The notes: generated by a model not told the origin, from the letters alone. A stretch of DNA of 64,000 bases from Candidatus Nitrosymbiomonas proteolyticus (GCA_017347465.1 AP021858.1:1630472-1694471), one strand, 5' to 3'; numbered from the stretch's first letter, positions 51,342 to 61,447 are shown. Numbers and translations are program-made.

Positions 51342-53087
51342 ATGGCGGTTTCACAGTTTCAAAGTCCCGATAGGCTCGGGCAGATTCTACTTGACCAGAG
51401 GTTGATCTCGAAGGCCCAGCTCGAAGAGGCCCTGGAATTCCAGAAGACGAACCCCTCGCCGTTGGGGACGATCTTGGTCACGCGAGGGATGATCACGAAC
51501 GACCTCTTGCTGCGGGCTCTTGCCGCGCAAATGGGAGTCACGCCGTGGCACCTTGAAGCGGACCTACCCGACAGCGAAGTCGTGGATCTGATTCCGCTCG
51601 AAGTGTGCGAGAAGTATCAGGTCTTGCCGGTGCGAAAGCAGGGCGATCTGCTGACGTTGGCGATGCGAAACCCGCTCGATTTTCCGGCGATCGATTTGGT
51701 GCGAAAAACCACGGGCCTGAGAATCGAGCCCGTGCTCGCCAACGCCGAGCGGCTCTCGAAGGCGGTGGAAGATGGCACGATCACCAAGACCCGTACGCGG
51801 TCGATGGACACGCTCATTTCGTTGGCGATCCAGGAGTTTGGCTCGGACAGCCGAGGCCGGGAGTCCAACAAGCTGGGCGAAGAAGATACGCGGCCCGTCG
51901 TCGAGATCGTCAACCAAATCGTGGGCGATGCGATTCAGGCTGGGGCCAGCGACGTCCATATCGAGCCTCGGGAATCGTGCATCGAGATTCGGTATCGACA
52001 GGACGGGGAACTCCGAACCGCACGGGAGATGCCTCTGGCTCTGATGCCTTTGATCGCCACGCGGCTCAAGATCATCGCCGGCCTCGATATCGTCGAGACC
52101 CGGTTGCCGCAAGACGGTAGGTTTGACGTTGAGATCGACCGACGCAAGGTGGACCTTCGCGTCGCGGTCATTCCCAACCACTTCGGGCAGCGATTCGTAT
52201 TACGAATCCTCGATCGGAGGGCATCAGTGAAGAAGCTCACCGAGTTAGGGTTCAACGATGAGAACCTCGGGCTATTTCGGGCGATGGTGGACAAGCCCTA
52301 CGGAATGGTGCTGGTCACCGGGCCTACGGGGAGCGGAAAAACGACGACCTTGTACGCGGCGCTTCAGGAACTTCGGAAAAGGACCAGCAACATCATGACC
52401 GCCGAAGACCCGGTCGAATATGAGATCGAAGGGATCAGCCAGTCGCAGGTGAACGAGAAGATCGAGCTTTCTTTCCCTGAACTCTTGCAGGCGATTCTTC
52501 GTCAGGACCCCGATGTGATTCTGGTCGGCGAGATTCGCGACGCGGAGACGGCGCAAACCGCGGTCAGGGCCGCGCTTACGGGACACCTGGTGCTTAGCAC
52601 GCTTCACTGCAACGACGCTACGGGCGCTGTCCCACGGATGCTCGATTTGGGCGTCGATCCGTTCCTGCTCAGCACGAGCTTGATCGGCGTTACCGCCCAG
52701 CGACTCGTGCGGACGCTGTGCCCCCATTGCTCTGAGTTCGTGGAAGACAGCGAGGAGTCGGACTTCATCGCTTCGGTCACTGGGGAATCGAACCGGAAGG
52801 GCAGTTGGCACGAGGTCGGTTGTTCGCGATGCCGCCATACCGGGTTCAAGGGTCGAATGGCCGTCCACGAGTTGCTGGCGGTGACTCCCGACGTATCGAG
52901 CGCGATCGCCAGGCAAGACGCGATCGAGACGCTTCGCGAATTGGCGGGGCGACATGGGTTCCGCTCGCTTCAGGAAGACGCCCTTCAGCGCGTTCTCGAA
53001 GGCAAGACCACTCTCGAAGAGGTCAAGCGCCAGGTGTTCCTTACCGCAGGATCGAAGCTGGCACCGGCCCTCAAGCTTGCGGCATGA
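51342..53087 (+). CDS. Type IV pilus / type II secretion assembly ATPase (PilB/GspE)
   Basis: The N-terminal MshEN/T2SSE_N domain (LGQILLDQRLISKAQLEEALEFQ) is followed by the ATPase: VTGPTGSGKTTTLYAA (Walker A), the Asp box TAEDPVEYEIEGI, the Walker B ILVGEIRDAETA, the His box LTGHLVLSTLHCND, and a tetracysteine zinc motif (CPHC ... CSRC). The length (581 aa) is normal. It powers pilus extension or secretion. The start at 51342 has GGAGG 9 nt upstream. The other pilus genes are not in the window. Confidence 0.93.
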   Translation: MAVSQFQSPDRLGQILLDQRLISKAQLEEALEFQKTNPSPLGTILVTRGMITNDLLLRALAAQMGVTPWHLEADLPDSEVVDLIPLEVCEKYQVLPVRKQGDLLTLAMRNPLDFPAIDLVRKTTGLRIEPVLANAERLSKAVEDGTITKTRTRSMDTLISLAIQEFGSDSRGRESNKLGEEDTRPVVEIVNQIVGDAIQAGASDVHIEPRESCIEIRYRQDGELRTAREMPLALMPLIATRLKIIAGLDIVETRLPQDGRFDVEIDRRKVDLRVAVIPNHFGQRFVLRILDRRASVKKLTELGFNDENLGLFRAMVDKPYGMVLVTGPTGSGKTTTLYAALQELRKRTSNIMTAEDPVEYEIEGISQSQVNEKIELSFPELLQAILRQDPDVILVGEIRDAETAQTAVRAALTGHLVLSTLHCNDATGAVPRMLDLGVDPFLLSTSLIGVTAQRLVRTLCPHCSEFVEDSEESDFIASVTGESNRKGSWHEVGCSRCRHTGFKGRMAVHELLAVTPDVSSAIARQDAIETLRELAGRHGFRSLQEDALQRVLEGKTTLEEVKRQVFLTAGSKLAPALKLAA

Positions 53088-53122
53088 AGTAAGTCCCTCG
53101 GTTCTGAGGTCCGGCCCACGAA

Positions 53123-53162
53123 GGCCCCGCTCCCCCTCGATGGAGGAGCGGGGCCGTTATCT
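53123..53162 (+). terminator. Rho-independent terminator after the PilB/GspE gene
   Basis: GGCCCCGCTCC (53123-53133) and GGAGCGGGGCC (53145-53155) form an 11-bp stem around an 11-nt loop. GTTATCTTT follows, a weak T-tract. Confidence 0.75.
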
Positions 53163-53297
53163 TTCCCGAGCACGCCTTCGCCCTTCAGAAACGAAAGATT
53201 CTGCGCGAATCTGTCACGAAACGTCGTTGCCTCGCGGATCAGTTCATAGGCGAGACCTCGCCAATTCACGAGGTCAAAGCCTGCAAGGAGGTTCGAT

Positions 53298-54047
53298 ATG
53301 TTACGACGGCTCTTTGTCGGACGTTCTGGGTTCCTCATCGCGTGTTTGATGGCTGTCACCGCGGCGAGTTGGGCTCAGTCGTTCAACGTCACCAAGTACT
53401 TCACTCGCAACCCTCAAGGGGGAGTGGGGATCGAGGCGCAGTACGACTTGGGTCCTGACTGGGATTGCTGCCCGCCTGAGGACATTCGGTGGATGCAGCG
53501 CATCGTCCTCCGTGACGCCAATGGGGACGTGAAGAACAACGTTCCCGGATACCCGAACGGGGACTTCATCGACCCGAGACCAGACCAAGCGGGTGGGCCC
53601 TGGGACACTCTGCCCTGGTATGACGTGACTTACACGGATGCAGCGCACACGAGTGGTCTACAGCGCGGCAAAGGGAAGTACATGGAAGACTACCCCTCGG
53701 GCTGGGGTCCGTTCGGGCCGATGTCGTTCAACGCGCAGACGTTTCTCGTTTGCGTGGACGAGGACCTTGAGGCCTTCTGCTTCATCGCGGGCTTTACGTG
53801 GGGCTTCAGCGTCGCCGCGGACGGGACGATCACGCGCCACGGGGCTGCTCTGTTTGGGGACAGTCCGGAGTTTGGCGCCGGTGTGAATGCCGGTCTCGAC
53901 CGGATTCCAGATTTCGAGCCCTGGGACTATTGGGGCGAGTGCGCCGACTGCCCGGAATTCACCCTCACGGTAGTGCCTGAGCCGACGACGATGACGGCGA
54001 TGGTGCTGGGAGTCCTTGCCTTGGCAAGAAGGCGGAAACGAGCCTGA
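53298..54047 (+). CDS. PEP-CTERM secreted protein
   Basis: The start at 53298 has AAGGAGG upstream (GCAAGGAGGTTCGAT). A signal peptide (RSGFLIACLMAVTAASWAQ) and a C-terminal tag (VVPEPTTMTAMVLGVLALARRRKRA) are complete. The mature domain has a high Trp/Asp content (DLGPDWDCCPPEDIRWMQ, YPSGWGPFGPMSFNAQTFLVCVDED) and four or more cysteines, suggesting disulfides. The family is unknown. Confidence 0.88.
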   Translation: MLRRLFVGRSGFLIACLMAVTAASWAQSFNVTKYFTRNPQGGVGIEAQYDLGPDWDCCPPEDIRWMQRIVLRDANGDVKNNVPGYPNGDFIDPRPDQAGGPWDTLPWYDVTYTDAAHTSGLQRGKGKYMEDYPSGWGPFGPMSFNAQTFLVCVDEDLEAFCFIAGFTWGFSVAADGTITRHGAALFGDSPEFGAGVNAGLDRIPDFEPWDYWGECADCPEFTLTVVPEPTTMTAMVLGVLALARRRKRA

Positions 54048-54058
54048 ACGGGAGCGCA

Positions 54059-54556
54059 ATGGCGATCATTGGCCTCTTGGCCTCGTTGGGATTGGCGGCC
54101 CTCATCGGCTGCCAGTCCCCTTCCGACCTTCGCATCGAAAACGTTCGCAGCCTCGGCGGACGCCCATTCATTTTTGGAAAGGCGTTTCTCGTTTCGTTCC
54201 GCCTTACGAACACCGGCGATCAACCGGTCGACTTATGGGCGCCGGGTTCGGTCGAAGGTGACCTCATGTTTCGAGCGATCCTGCAAGGCGAAGGAAAGAC
54301 GACGACTCTTGTCCCGCAGCCCATCCCGCGAGCAGCGGGAGTTCCAAGCCTAGTCAGGATCGAACCTGGGAAGTCCTTGGCCGTACAGTACGACTTGGGA
54401 GCGTGGAAGTCTGCTGTCCCGCTTTCGGACGGGGAAGCCACCTTGATGCTGGTGCTCGAAAACCGAGACCGAATGATCGGAAGATTCGGGCCGACGTGGG
54501 TCGGCAAGATCGAGTCGAAGCCAATCGCACTCCGGGTCGATTCGAAAGGGTCGTAA
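54059..54556 (+). CDS. Putative lipoprotein with immunoglobulin-like fold
   Basis: A lipobox, LIGC in LASLGLAALIGCQS, ends a short signal. About 145 residues follow with beta-sandwich features (FLVSFRLTNTGDQPVDLWAP, ATLMLVLENRDRMIG), resembling DUF4369/intracellular proteinase inhibitor-like Ig domains. I cannot name the family. It starts 11 nt after the PEP-CTERM gene, so they are probably one operon. It is convergent with hutU. Confidence 0.65.
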   Translation: MAIIGLLASLGLAALIGCQSPSDLRIENVRSLGGRPFIFGKAFLVSFRLTNTGDQPVDLWAPGSVEGDLMFRAILQGEGKTTTLVPQPIPRAAGVPSLVRIEPGKSLAVQYDLGAWKSAVPLSDGEATLMLVLENRDRMIGRFGPTWVGKIESKPIALRVDSKGS

Positions 54557-54563
54557 AGCTCGG

Positions 54564-56222
54564 CTACTCCGAGCTCATGGGAATCCGAATGCCCCTCGTC
54601 CTCGCCGTCTCCGCCGCGTCCTCATAACCGGCGTCAACGTGCCGAGCGACGCCAATGCCGGGATCGCACGTCAAGACCCTTTCGATCCGGGCGTCCATTC
54701 CAGCCGAACCGTCCGCGACGATCACCATGCCCGAATGTTGCGAATATCCGATGCCGACTCCACCACCGTTGTGGATCGAAACCCAAGAGGCGCCTGCTGC
54801 AGTGTTGAGAAGAGCGTTGAGCAAGGCCCAGTCTGCCACGGCGTCGCTACCATCCTTCATCATCTCGGTCTCGCGAAACGGCGACGCGACCGATCCGCAA
54901 TCGAGGTGATCTCGCCCGATCACGATCGGCGCGCTGAGCTGGCCGTTCCGCACCCATTCGTTGATCGCTCGTCCAAACTGCGCTCTTTCGCCGTAGCCCA
55001 GCCAGCAGATTCTCGCCGGGAGCCCTTGGAACTGAATCTTGTCGGCGGCAAGCGTGATCCATCTTCTGAGAACTTCGTCGTGAGGGAAGAGTTCCAGCAC
55101 CAGTTGGTCGGTTTTTCGGATGTCCTCGGGGTCTCCGGAAAGCGCTGCCCAGCGGAAGGGTCCCCTGCCCTCGCAGAACATCGGCCGTATGTACTCGGGC
55201 ACGAATCCGGGGATGTCGAACGCGTCTTGAACTCCGGCCGAGAAAGCGAACCCTCGAATGTTATTTCCGTAGTCGAAAGTTACAGCCCCCTTCGCCTTGA
55301 GTTCGAGCATCGCCCTCACATGCTCGGCCATCGATGCCAGCGACCGTCGAACGTACTCGTCAGGGTCGTTGGCCCGAAGCTCGAGCGCTTCGCTCAGCGA
55401 CAACCCAGACGGGACATAGCCGTTCAGAGGGTCGTGGGCGCTGGTTTGGTCGGTCAGCAGGTCGGGCACGACCCCACGGCGGGCGAATTCGGGGAGCACG
55501 TCGGCGCAATTGCCCACCAGCCCCACGCTGAGCGGCTCGTCGTTTTGCCTCGCTTCCTCCAGCCAAGCGAGCGCTTCGTCGAGGCTCGCTGATATCCGGT
55601 CGCAATAGCCCGTGTCGATCCTCTTCTGAATGCGAGCGGCGTCTACGTCCACGCCGAGGAACTGAGCTCCGTTGAGCGTAGCCGCGAGAGGCTGCGCGCC
55701 CCCCATTCCGCCCATGCCGCCGCTCACCACAAGCTTGCGCGAGAGCCCGCCTCCAAAGTGCTTGCGGCCGGCAGCGGCGAACGTCTCGAACGTGCCTTGG
55801 ACGATCCCTTGACTGCCGATGTAGATCCAAGAGCCGGCGGTCATTTGCCCGTACATCATCAGGCCCTTGCGGTCGAGTTCGCGGAAGTGCTCCCAATTCG
55901 ACCAGCGCCCCACGAGGTTGGCGTTGGCGATCAGAACGCGGGGAGCGTGTTCGTGAGTTCGAAACACCCCAACGGGCTTGCCCGATTGAATGAGCAGCGT
56001 TTCGTCGTTTTCGAGGTTTCTCAGCTCCCTGACGATCGCCTCGAAGCACGCCCAATTGCGGGCCGCCTTACCCGTCCCCCCGTAGACGATCAGATCGTCC
56101 GGACTCTCAGCGACCTCCGGGTCAAGGTTGTTCATGAGCATCCGCAGGGCGGCCTCTTGGTGCCAGCCCTTGCAAGAAACCTGGGACCCTCTGGGCGCCC
56201 GAATGGCAGTGCGCGTACCCAT
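54564..56222 (-). CDS. hutU: Urocanate hydratase
   Basis: The 552-residue protein matches urocanase throughout: [77 protein letters not shown]-like [14 protein letters not shown], and [33 protein letters not shown] around the catalytic Cys/Arg. It hydrates urocanate using NAD+ as cofactor. The ATG at 56222 has TACAAT 6 nt upstream and no Shine-Dalgarno. Confidence 0.97.
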   Translation of the reverse strand: MGTRTAIRAPRGSQVSCKGWHQEAALRMLMNNLDPEVAESPDDLIVYGGTGKAARNWACFEAIVRELRNLENDETLLIQSGKPVGVFRTHEHAPRVLIANANLVGRWSNWEHFRELDRKGLMMYGQMTAGSWIYIGSQGIVQGTFETFAAAGRKHFGGGLSRKLVVSGGMGGMGGAQPLAATLNGAQFLGVDVDAARIQKRIDTGYCDRISASLDEALAWLEEARQNDEPLSVGLVGNCADVLPEFARRGVVPDLLTDQTSAHDPLNGYVPSGLSLSEALELRANDPDEYVRRSLASMAEHVRAMLELKAKGAVTFDYGNNIRGFAFSAGVQDAFDIPGFVPEYIRPMFCEGRGPFRWAALSGDPEDIRKTDQLVLELFPHDEVLRRWITLAADKIQFQGLPARICWLGYGERAQFGRAINEWVRNGQLSAPIVIGRDHLDCGSVASPFRETEMMKDGSDAVADWALLNALLNTAAGASWVSIHNGGGVGIGYSQHSGMVIVADGSAGMDARIERVLTCDPGIGVARHVDAGYEDAAETARTRGIRIPMSSE

Positions 56223-56260
56223 AGGCTCATTGTAGCCCGACTTCCCCCCGCGCTCCCTGC

Positions 56261-57793
56261 CTACTGCGATGCGTCGTCGAGGATTCGGCGGATCGAGGGG
56301 TCGTTTCGAATAGCGAGGGCGAGACGCTCGAACTCGAATCCGAGGGGACGGTCCGAGGCGAGAGGAGCGAAGTGCGAGCGCACCCACTCGTACACACCCC
56401 TCAGCCTCGCCCCCGGCCGAAGAGGTTTGCGATGATCCAAGCCTTCCGCGCTCGCGGCGAGTTCGATCGCGAAGATCCGCTCCGCAAGTTCGGCGGTCCG
56501 CCTGAGCTTGAGCGCCCCCGTCATGCCCATCGAAACATGGTCCTCCTTCCCTCCCGAGGTCGGAACGTTATCCACGCTGCTGGGATGAGCCAGCACACGA
56601 GCCTCCGCAAGCAACGCTGCGGCCGTGACTTGAGCGATCATGAACCCCGACTCAACCCCAGGTTTTCGGGCCAGAAACGGGGGAAGGCCCTCGTTGAGAT
56701 CGGGATTGACCAAGCGTTCGATTCTCCGCTCGCTGATGCTCATAAGATCGGCCATCGCGATCGCCGCAAAGTCCCACGCCAAGGCCAGAGGCGCGCCATG
56801 GAAATTGCCGCCGGAAATCACGCTCCTGGTCTCGGGGAACACGAGCGGATTGTCGGTGACGGAACCGGTCTCCGTTTCGAGCGATTGGCGGGCGAAGTCG
56901 AGCGCGCCGAGCGCCGCTCCATGCACTTGCGGCATACATCTCAGGCTGTACGCGTCCTGCACGCGAGGGTCTTCGAACCTGTGCGACTCTCGAATCTCGC
57001 TGTCGGCGAGGAAAGCGCGGAGCCTCGCGGCTGATTCGATTTGGCCGGGATGGGGCCGCAGCGCATGAATCCGTTCGTCGAATGCGGCGGGGGTGCCTTT
57101 GAGGGCTTCGAGGGTCATCGCTCCCGCGGCGTCCGCCAGCTTGGAAAGGTGGAGGCACCGGGCGAGCGCGAGGCCCCCGACGCTGCTCATCGCTTGGGTT
57201 CCGTTGAGTAGCGCAAGCCCTTCCTTGGCTTGAAGGCGCAACGGGGGGAGGCCAGCGCCCTGGAGTGCCTCACCTCCGGGCATGCTCCCCGAAGGCCCGT
57301 GAGCTTCACCCTCGCCGATCATCACCAGCGCCAGGTGCGCAAGAGGCGCAAGGTCTCCGCTCGCTCCGACCGACCCCCATTCCGGGACAATCGGATGAAC
57401 GCCGAGGTTCAGCATCTCGACGAGCCTCTCTGCGACTTCGGGTCGCGCTCCGCTGGCGCCGGCAGCGAGCACGTTCGCCCGCAGGAGCATCAATCCTCGC
57501 GTCTCGGGAAGAGAAAGCGGGGCGCCCACTCCACAGGCGTGACTTCGGACGAGGTTGACTTGAAGCGCTTCGAGGTCCTCTGCGCCGATGGAGACGTCCG
57601 AGAGCTTGCCAAAGCCCGTGTTCACGCCATAAACGACTTCATCGGAGGCGAGCACTTGCTCGACCGTTGCGCGCGAACGTGACATGCGGTGGGCGGCGGC
57701 CTTGGCAAGCGAAATCGCGGGCGCGCCGGGCACACCTTCCGCAACGGCCCGAAGCGTTTCGAGGGGAATTGACCCTCCTGTCAGTTCGATCAT
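56261..57793 (-). CDS. hutH: Histidine ammonia-lyase
   Basis: From the ATG at 57793 the protein is 510 residues, the typical length. The self-forming MIO cofactor tripeptide Ala-Ser-Gly is in [29 protein letters not shown] near the N-terminus and [15 protein letters not shown] later are also conserved. It converts histidine to urocanate, which hutU (38 nt downstream) then hydrates. No hutI or hutG is present, so the pathway ends here within the window. Confidence 0.97.
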   Translation of the reverse strand: MIELTGGSIPLETLRAVAEGVPGAPAISLAKAAAHRMSRSRATVEQVLASDEVVYGVNTGFGKLSDVSIGAEDLEALQVNLVRSHACGVGAPLSLPETRGLMLLRANVLAAGASGARPEVAERLVEMLNLGVHPIVPEWGSVGASGDLAPLAHLALVMIGEGEAHGPSGSMPGGEALQGAGLPPLRLQAKEGLALLNGTQAMSSVGGLALARCLHLSKLADAAGAMTLEALKGTPAAFDERIHALRPHPGQIESAARLRAFLADSEIRESHRFEDPRVQDAYSLRCMPQVHGAALGALDFARQSLETETGSVTDNPLVFPETRSVISGGNFHGAPLALAWDFAAIAMADLMSISERRIERLVNPDLNEGLPPFLARKPGVESGFMIAQVTAAALLAEARVLAHPSSVDNVPTSGGKEDHVSMGMTGALKLRRTAELAERIFAIELAASAEGLDHRKPLRPGARLRGVYEWVRSHFAPLASDRPLGFEFERLALAIRNDPSIRRILDDASQ

Positions 57794-57851
57794 GGGACAC
57801 TTGCAGATTACCTTTGGGGAGGGGTGTCGCCGACCATAATGTGGGTACGGC

Positions 57852-58229
57852 ATGGCGAAGAAGCGGATCGCGATCCTATACAACGAGTTCGAGGCGCGGG
57901 AACTCGAACTCCGGCTGAAGGACATCGGCCTTCCGGTGTGGATTCAAGTGGGCCACACGGGGATCCCGCTGTTTCAGCCGAGCGGTCCGTTCGAGATTTG
58001 GATCAATGACGAATCGCTCTTGCGAGATCCCGCGATTCGGGAGCGGGTCGACTCGGCGCTTGGGACGGTGAAGTTCAGCCCCGAGGACGAGGAGCGAATC
58101 GCTTCGATGAAGTTCGTGGACTACCCGATCGAGCGGGGTCTGTGGTTCGCGCTCGCAGGGTTCGTGCTCTTCATCGCGCTGATCGTGTGGCTGGTCCCTA
58201 AACTCGCGACTCTGTTCAGCGGGTATTGA
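57852..58229 (+). CDS. Small membrane-anchored DUF2007-like protein
   Basis: The 125-residue protein begins MAKKRIAILYNEFEARELELRLKDIGLPVWIQVGHTGIPLFQ. This resembles the DUF2007 (GlnB-like signal transducing) ferredoxin-like fold. One C-terminal transmembrane helix (GLWFALAGFVLFIALIVWLVPKLATL) anchors it. The function is unknown. CATAAT lies 11 nt before the ATG. The gene diverges from hutH. Confidence 0.7.
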   Translation: MAKKRIAILYNEFEARELELRLKDIGLPVWIQVGHTGIPLFQPSGPFEIWINDESLLRDPAIRERVDSALGTVKFSPEDEERIASMKFVDYPIERGLWFALAGFVLFIALIVWLVPKLATLFSGY

Positions 58230-58305
58230 AGTACGGCAATGAGTCGCCCCTATCGAACGGGAGTTGAGTTCGGTCTGCCGGTTTTTCCACAAAATCAATG
58301 TTTTT

Positions 58306-58335
58306 TTCTCAAATTTGCGAAAGGTATCGTATAAT
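58306..58335 (+). promoter_or_regulatory. Promoter of the PEP-CTERM gene at 58417
   Basis: TTCTCA (58306-58311) and a perfect TATAAT (58330-58335) are 18 bp apart. A leader of about 75 nt carries AAAGGAG just before the ATG. Confidence 0.55.
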
Positions 58336-58416
58336 TACGTGGGCGCTCGCGGACGTCCAAATCTGGCTGTACTGCCAGGATACGCATTCCGCGCATTGTC
58401 TAAAGGAGATCTGAAT

Positions 58417-59037
58417 ATGATTCTGTTGGGTCGAAAGGCCGCGTTTGTCGCGTTTGCGTCCCTCATGGGCGTAGCTGCGAACGCGATTGTCTTCACTAAC
58501 GTAACCATCAAGTCGCCGCCGCTGTCGGACGGTTCGTCCTACAGCACAGCGGTCAACGCGATCACGTTCTTCGTTCCCAATGCTCTCGTCGGAGACGGGT
58601 TGCCCTTGCGCTTCGGCACGCTGAATATTCAGTACGATGCCGACTCGTCCGGCGAACTCATGGTCGCCGATGAAGTCGTTATCAGCATGGGGACGGGGAT
58701 ATTGGGTCGCGGGACCATCCTGTTCCGAGAGACCGTTCATGAACTCGACTCGATCGGAGCTGAAATCGGGGAGCCGATCGGTTCGTCGTACCACACGTTC
58801 GACGTGAACAGCAACCCGTTCTTCAGCGACACGATCGTGTTCTCAAGGGCTGTGACCCGATTCCGGGCGAAAAAGTCCTTCACGCTGAGCGCCCCCGATT
58901 CCGCGGATCCGAATGTAACGGACCTCGCGGCGGTCGCCTACGTGAACCAGAACATCCACCTCGTGCCCGAACCGGCGACGCTGGGGGCGTTGGCGCTGGG
59001 TGCGTTGGGTGTGCTCCGGCGACGGAACAAGAGATAA
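58417..59037 (+). CDS. PEP-CTERM secreted protein
   Basis: AAAGGAG sits 9 nt before the ATG. The signal peptide (AAFVAFASLMGVAANA) and terminal tag (VPEPATLGALALGALGVLRRRNKR) are complete. The 150-residue mature domain is beta-rich and lacks a recognised family. It is preceded by a sigma-70-type promoter at 58306-58335. The 160 bp after it (59041-59199) contain no feature I can support. Confidence 0.88.
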   Translation: MILLGRKAAFVAFASLMGVAANAIVFTNVTIKSPPLSDGSSYSTAVNAITFFVPNALVGDGLPLRFGTLNIQYDADSSGELMVADEVVISMGTGILGRGTILFRETVHELDSIGAEIGEPIGSSYHTFDVNSNPFFSDTIVFSRAVTRFRAKKSFTLSAPDSADPNVTDLAAVAYVNQNIHLVPEPATLGALALGALGVLRRRNKR

Positions 59038-59199
59038 AGGAATACCGAGAGCGATTGTAGCGAAGTAATAAGGATCGGATCCTCTGTCTTGTGCGCGATG
59101 GGTGTGGCGCGAAGGCAGAGGGTCCCGGTCCGAAGTTCGCTGCCAATTACGCTCTATGCTCAGGGCGTGTAGCTTTGCTGCTACGCCTGTGTCGGGCCG

Positions 59200-60027
59200 C
59201 TAGGCGATCTTTCGCGCTTTTCCGCCCAGTATCGCGCGTAGCCGGTCAACCAAAGTCGGAGCAGTTCCCGAGTCTTCCGGACGCCTCTCCGCGCCGATCC
59301 CGAGCAAGTTCTCGGCGATTCTGCCCACGTCTCGCGAAGCTCCGCATTGGGGCTCGGCAAGCGCGAACGGTTGGCGGCGGCGGGCGCATCGAACCACAGT
59401 CGGGTCGTGCCGAACCCACCCGGCAAACTCCATCGACTTGCCCAGATATTGCTGGGCGACTTGGGAAAGCCGGTCGAAAACCAGCCGAGCGTGTTCCTCG
59501 CTTTCGGCGGCGTTCATGACCACTCGAACTCTTGCGGCCGGCTGCCGCGAAAACAGTGTCTTTGCAGTGGCATAGGCGTCCGTAATGCTCGAAGGGTCGG
59601 GAGTCACGACCAGCAGGACCTCGTCCGCTGCCTGCAAGAACGTCATTACGGAGTCGTCGATGCCCGCGCCCGTGTCAAAAATGAGGTAATCGGTCTCGCA
59701 GGCAAGGGTGTTGAGCTCCGAAAGGAATCGATCTAGCTGGGGGCCGGAAAGCTGCACGAGAGTCGACACCCCGGACCCGCCGGGAATGATTCGAATGCCT
59801 CCGGGCGCATCGAACAGGACCTCCGGAATCGTTCGCTCGCCCGAAACCACTTGCTCCAGCGTGAACCTCGGATTCACGCCCAGGATCACGTCGAGGTTCG
59901 CCAACCCCAAGTCGGCATCGAACACCACGACCTTGCGGTTCTTCGCGGCAAGCGTGATGGCGAGATTCGCCGAGAGACTCGACTTGCCGACGCCGCCCTT
60001 TCCGCTAGTTACCGCAATCACACGCAT
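59200..60027 (-). CDS. MinD/FlhG-like deviant Walker ATPase
   Basis: The deviant Walker A is KGGVGKSS (residues 10-17), followed by FDADLGLANLDVILG and the switch II region YLIFDTGAGID, with Gly-Ala rather than the usual PPG. A C-terminal extension (about 60 residues) is helical. The combination resembles FlhG/YlxH and MinD-type regulators that position flagella, pili or division. GGAGG lies 11-13 nt before the ATG. It starts 34 nt after the pseudokinase gene, so both are likely in one operon. Confidence 0.9.
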   Translation of the reverse strand: MRVIAVTSGKGGVGKSSLSANLAITLAAKNRKVVVFDADLGLANLDVILGVNPRFTLEQVVSGERTIPEVLFDAPGGIRIIPGGSGVSTLVQLSGPQLDRFLSELNTLACETDYLIFDTGAGIDDSVMTFLQAADEVLLVVTPDPSSITDAYATAKTLFSRQPAARVRVVMNAAESEEHARLVFDRLSQVAQQYLGKSMEFAGWVRHDPTVVRCARRRQPFALAEPQCGASRDVGRIAENLLGIGAERRPEDSGTAPTLVDRLRAILGGKARKIA

Positions 60028-60061
60028 AATCGTTCACTTTCCTCCAATCGATCGACAAGCC

Positions 60062-61342
60062 CTAAGCCGCCTTACGGCCGAACAGCCCCTCAAGCCAGGA
60101 CCGTTTCTTCGTCGGCAGGGTTTCCACACTCCCCAATAGCGCAGTCTTGTCCGCCTGTTGCAGCGTCCCCAAATCGGGCGCATTCGCAAACGGCTTCGGC
60201 GCCCATGAAAAGCTTCTGAGCCTGCGGGCAACTTGGAGCGGACTGGCAAACGGCTCTTCGGTCCGGACTCCGATGCATCGGTCGATGACATCTTGCATAG
60301 CGGGCAACGTGTAGCTGCCGGTGGGTTGAGGGGCGTTAACCTGGCCCGCAAGGCAGTCCTTCATGAAGTGTCCCAATTCGTAAAGGTCCATCGAAACACC
60401 CGCCCGACTAGTTCCAAAGACCGCATAGGATGGCAAGGCCAGAGGGGCCAGCGAAGCGGCTCCATCGGCCTTGACCACCACGTTCTGCGGGGTGATGATT
60501 CCGCTGGATCGGGACCCGAACGTCAAAAACTCGATCGCCTCGGCGACCTGAATCGCGATGCGTGCAGTCTGAGCTACGTCGCGCGGACCGAGCTTGGCGA
60601 GGATTCGGTCGAGCGGCTCGCCCTCAAGCTTGTCCAAGACGAAATAGTCGAAGCTCGGAGTTGATACCCAGTCATGTACCGCGGCCACTCCGGGAACGCT
60701 GCGCTCCGCGGCCGTCCGAACGAGTTCGAACTGCTCCTCACGAGCTGGGGAATTGGCGGGGACTGCGATCAGGGAAACCCGTCGCCCGAACTTCTCATCC
60801 CAGCAATGAAGAACAGAGTTGTGCCCGCAGTGCCACCCAAGCTCCAAATTGCAGAATCTCGGCTCCAGGCCGGGGAATTCGCTTGCGTCGACCGACCGGG
60901 AGTCGCTCGCCAGCCCATAGGCCCTTCGAACGGCAGCTTCGATCTTGCTCGCCGTAGAGAGCAGGAGCCTCACGCGCTTGCCCGTGCGCTGGGTAATCGC
61001 GTCGGTAAGGTTGATATCGACAGGGTCGGAGACCACGCACTCCAGCGCATCCTCGTTGACTCGCAGAGGGAGAACGCCGCTCGCGTAGGCAAAATCGGCG
61101 TCGATCAAATCGATCGCCTCAGGCGAAGGCTCGAGTTGGAACTCTTCGGCGACCCGAAGCCCATATTGCTCGGCCAAGAACGACACGATTTGGTCCTCGG
61201 TCGTGTAACCGCGCTCGACTACGATCTCTCCGAGACGCCTGTGCGTCGATTCTTGCGCCGCCAAGGCAGCCATAAGCTGTAAGTTCGTGAGAATGCCGCT
61301 CTCGACCAACAGCTCGCCGAGCATCTGATAGCGTTGTTGCAT
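60062..61342 (-). CDS. MshEN domain fused to a protein-kinase-like (pseudokinase) domain
   Basis: Residues about 1-145 form the MshEN/T2SSE_N domain of GspE-like proteins: MLGELLVESGILTNLQLMAALAAQ, LGEIVVERGYTTEDQIVSFLAEQYGL, GVLPLRVNEDALECVVSDPVDI. Residues about 160-400 look like a Ser/Thr kinase fold (RRVSLIAVP as a VAIK-like strand, FDYFVLDKLEGEPLDRIL, then GIITPQNVVVKADGAASLAPLA). The catalytic Lys, the HRD aspartate and the DFG aspartate are all missing. A short tail (SWLEGLFGRKA) ends the protein. It probably acts as a c-di-GMP-sensing or scaffold factor. The start at 61342 has GAGG upstream. Confidence 0.75.
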   Translation of the reverse strand: MQQRYQMLGELLVESGILTNLQLMAALAAQESTHRRLGEIVVERGYTTEDQIVSFLAEQYGLRVAEEFQLEPSPEAIDLIDADFAYASGVLPLRVNEDALECVVSDPVDINLTDAITQRTGKRVRLLLSTASKIEAAVRRAYGLASDSRSVDASEFPGLEPRFCNLELGWHCGHNSVLHCWDEKFGRRVSLIAVPANSPAREEQFELVRTAAERSVPGVAAVHDWVSTPSFDYFVLDKLEGEPLDRILAKLGPRDVAQTARIAIQVAEAIEFLTFGSRSSGIITPQNVVVKADGAASLAPLALPSYAVFGTSRAGVSMDLYELGHFMKDCLAGQVNAPQPTGSYTLPAMQDVIDRCIGVRTEEPFASPLQVARRLRSFSWAPKPFANAPDLGTLQQADKTALLGSVETLPTKKRSWLEGLFGRKAA

Positions 61343-61447
61343 GGTCGTGCCTCTTGTGACCCATTCCATTGTCGGAGCTTCGCACCCGGACCTTTAGTAA
61401 TCGGTCAGCGCTCCCAAAAGCCCGAGGGAAAGTACGAAAGAAGGAAA

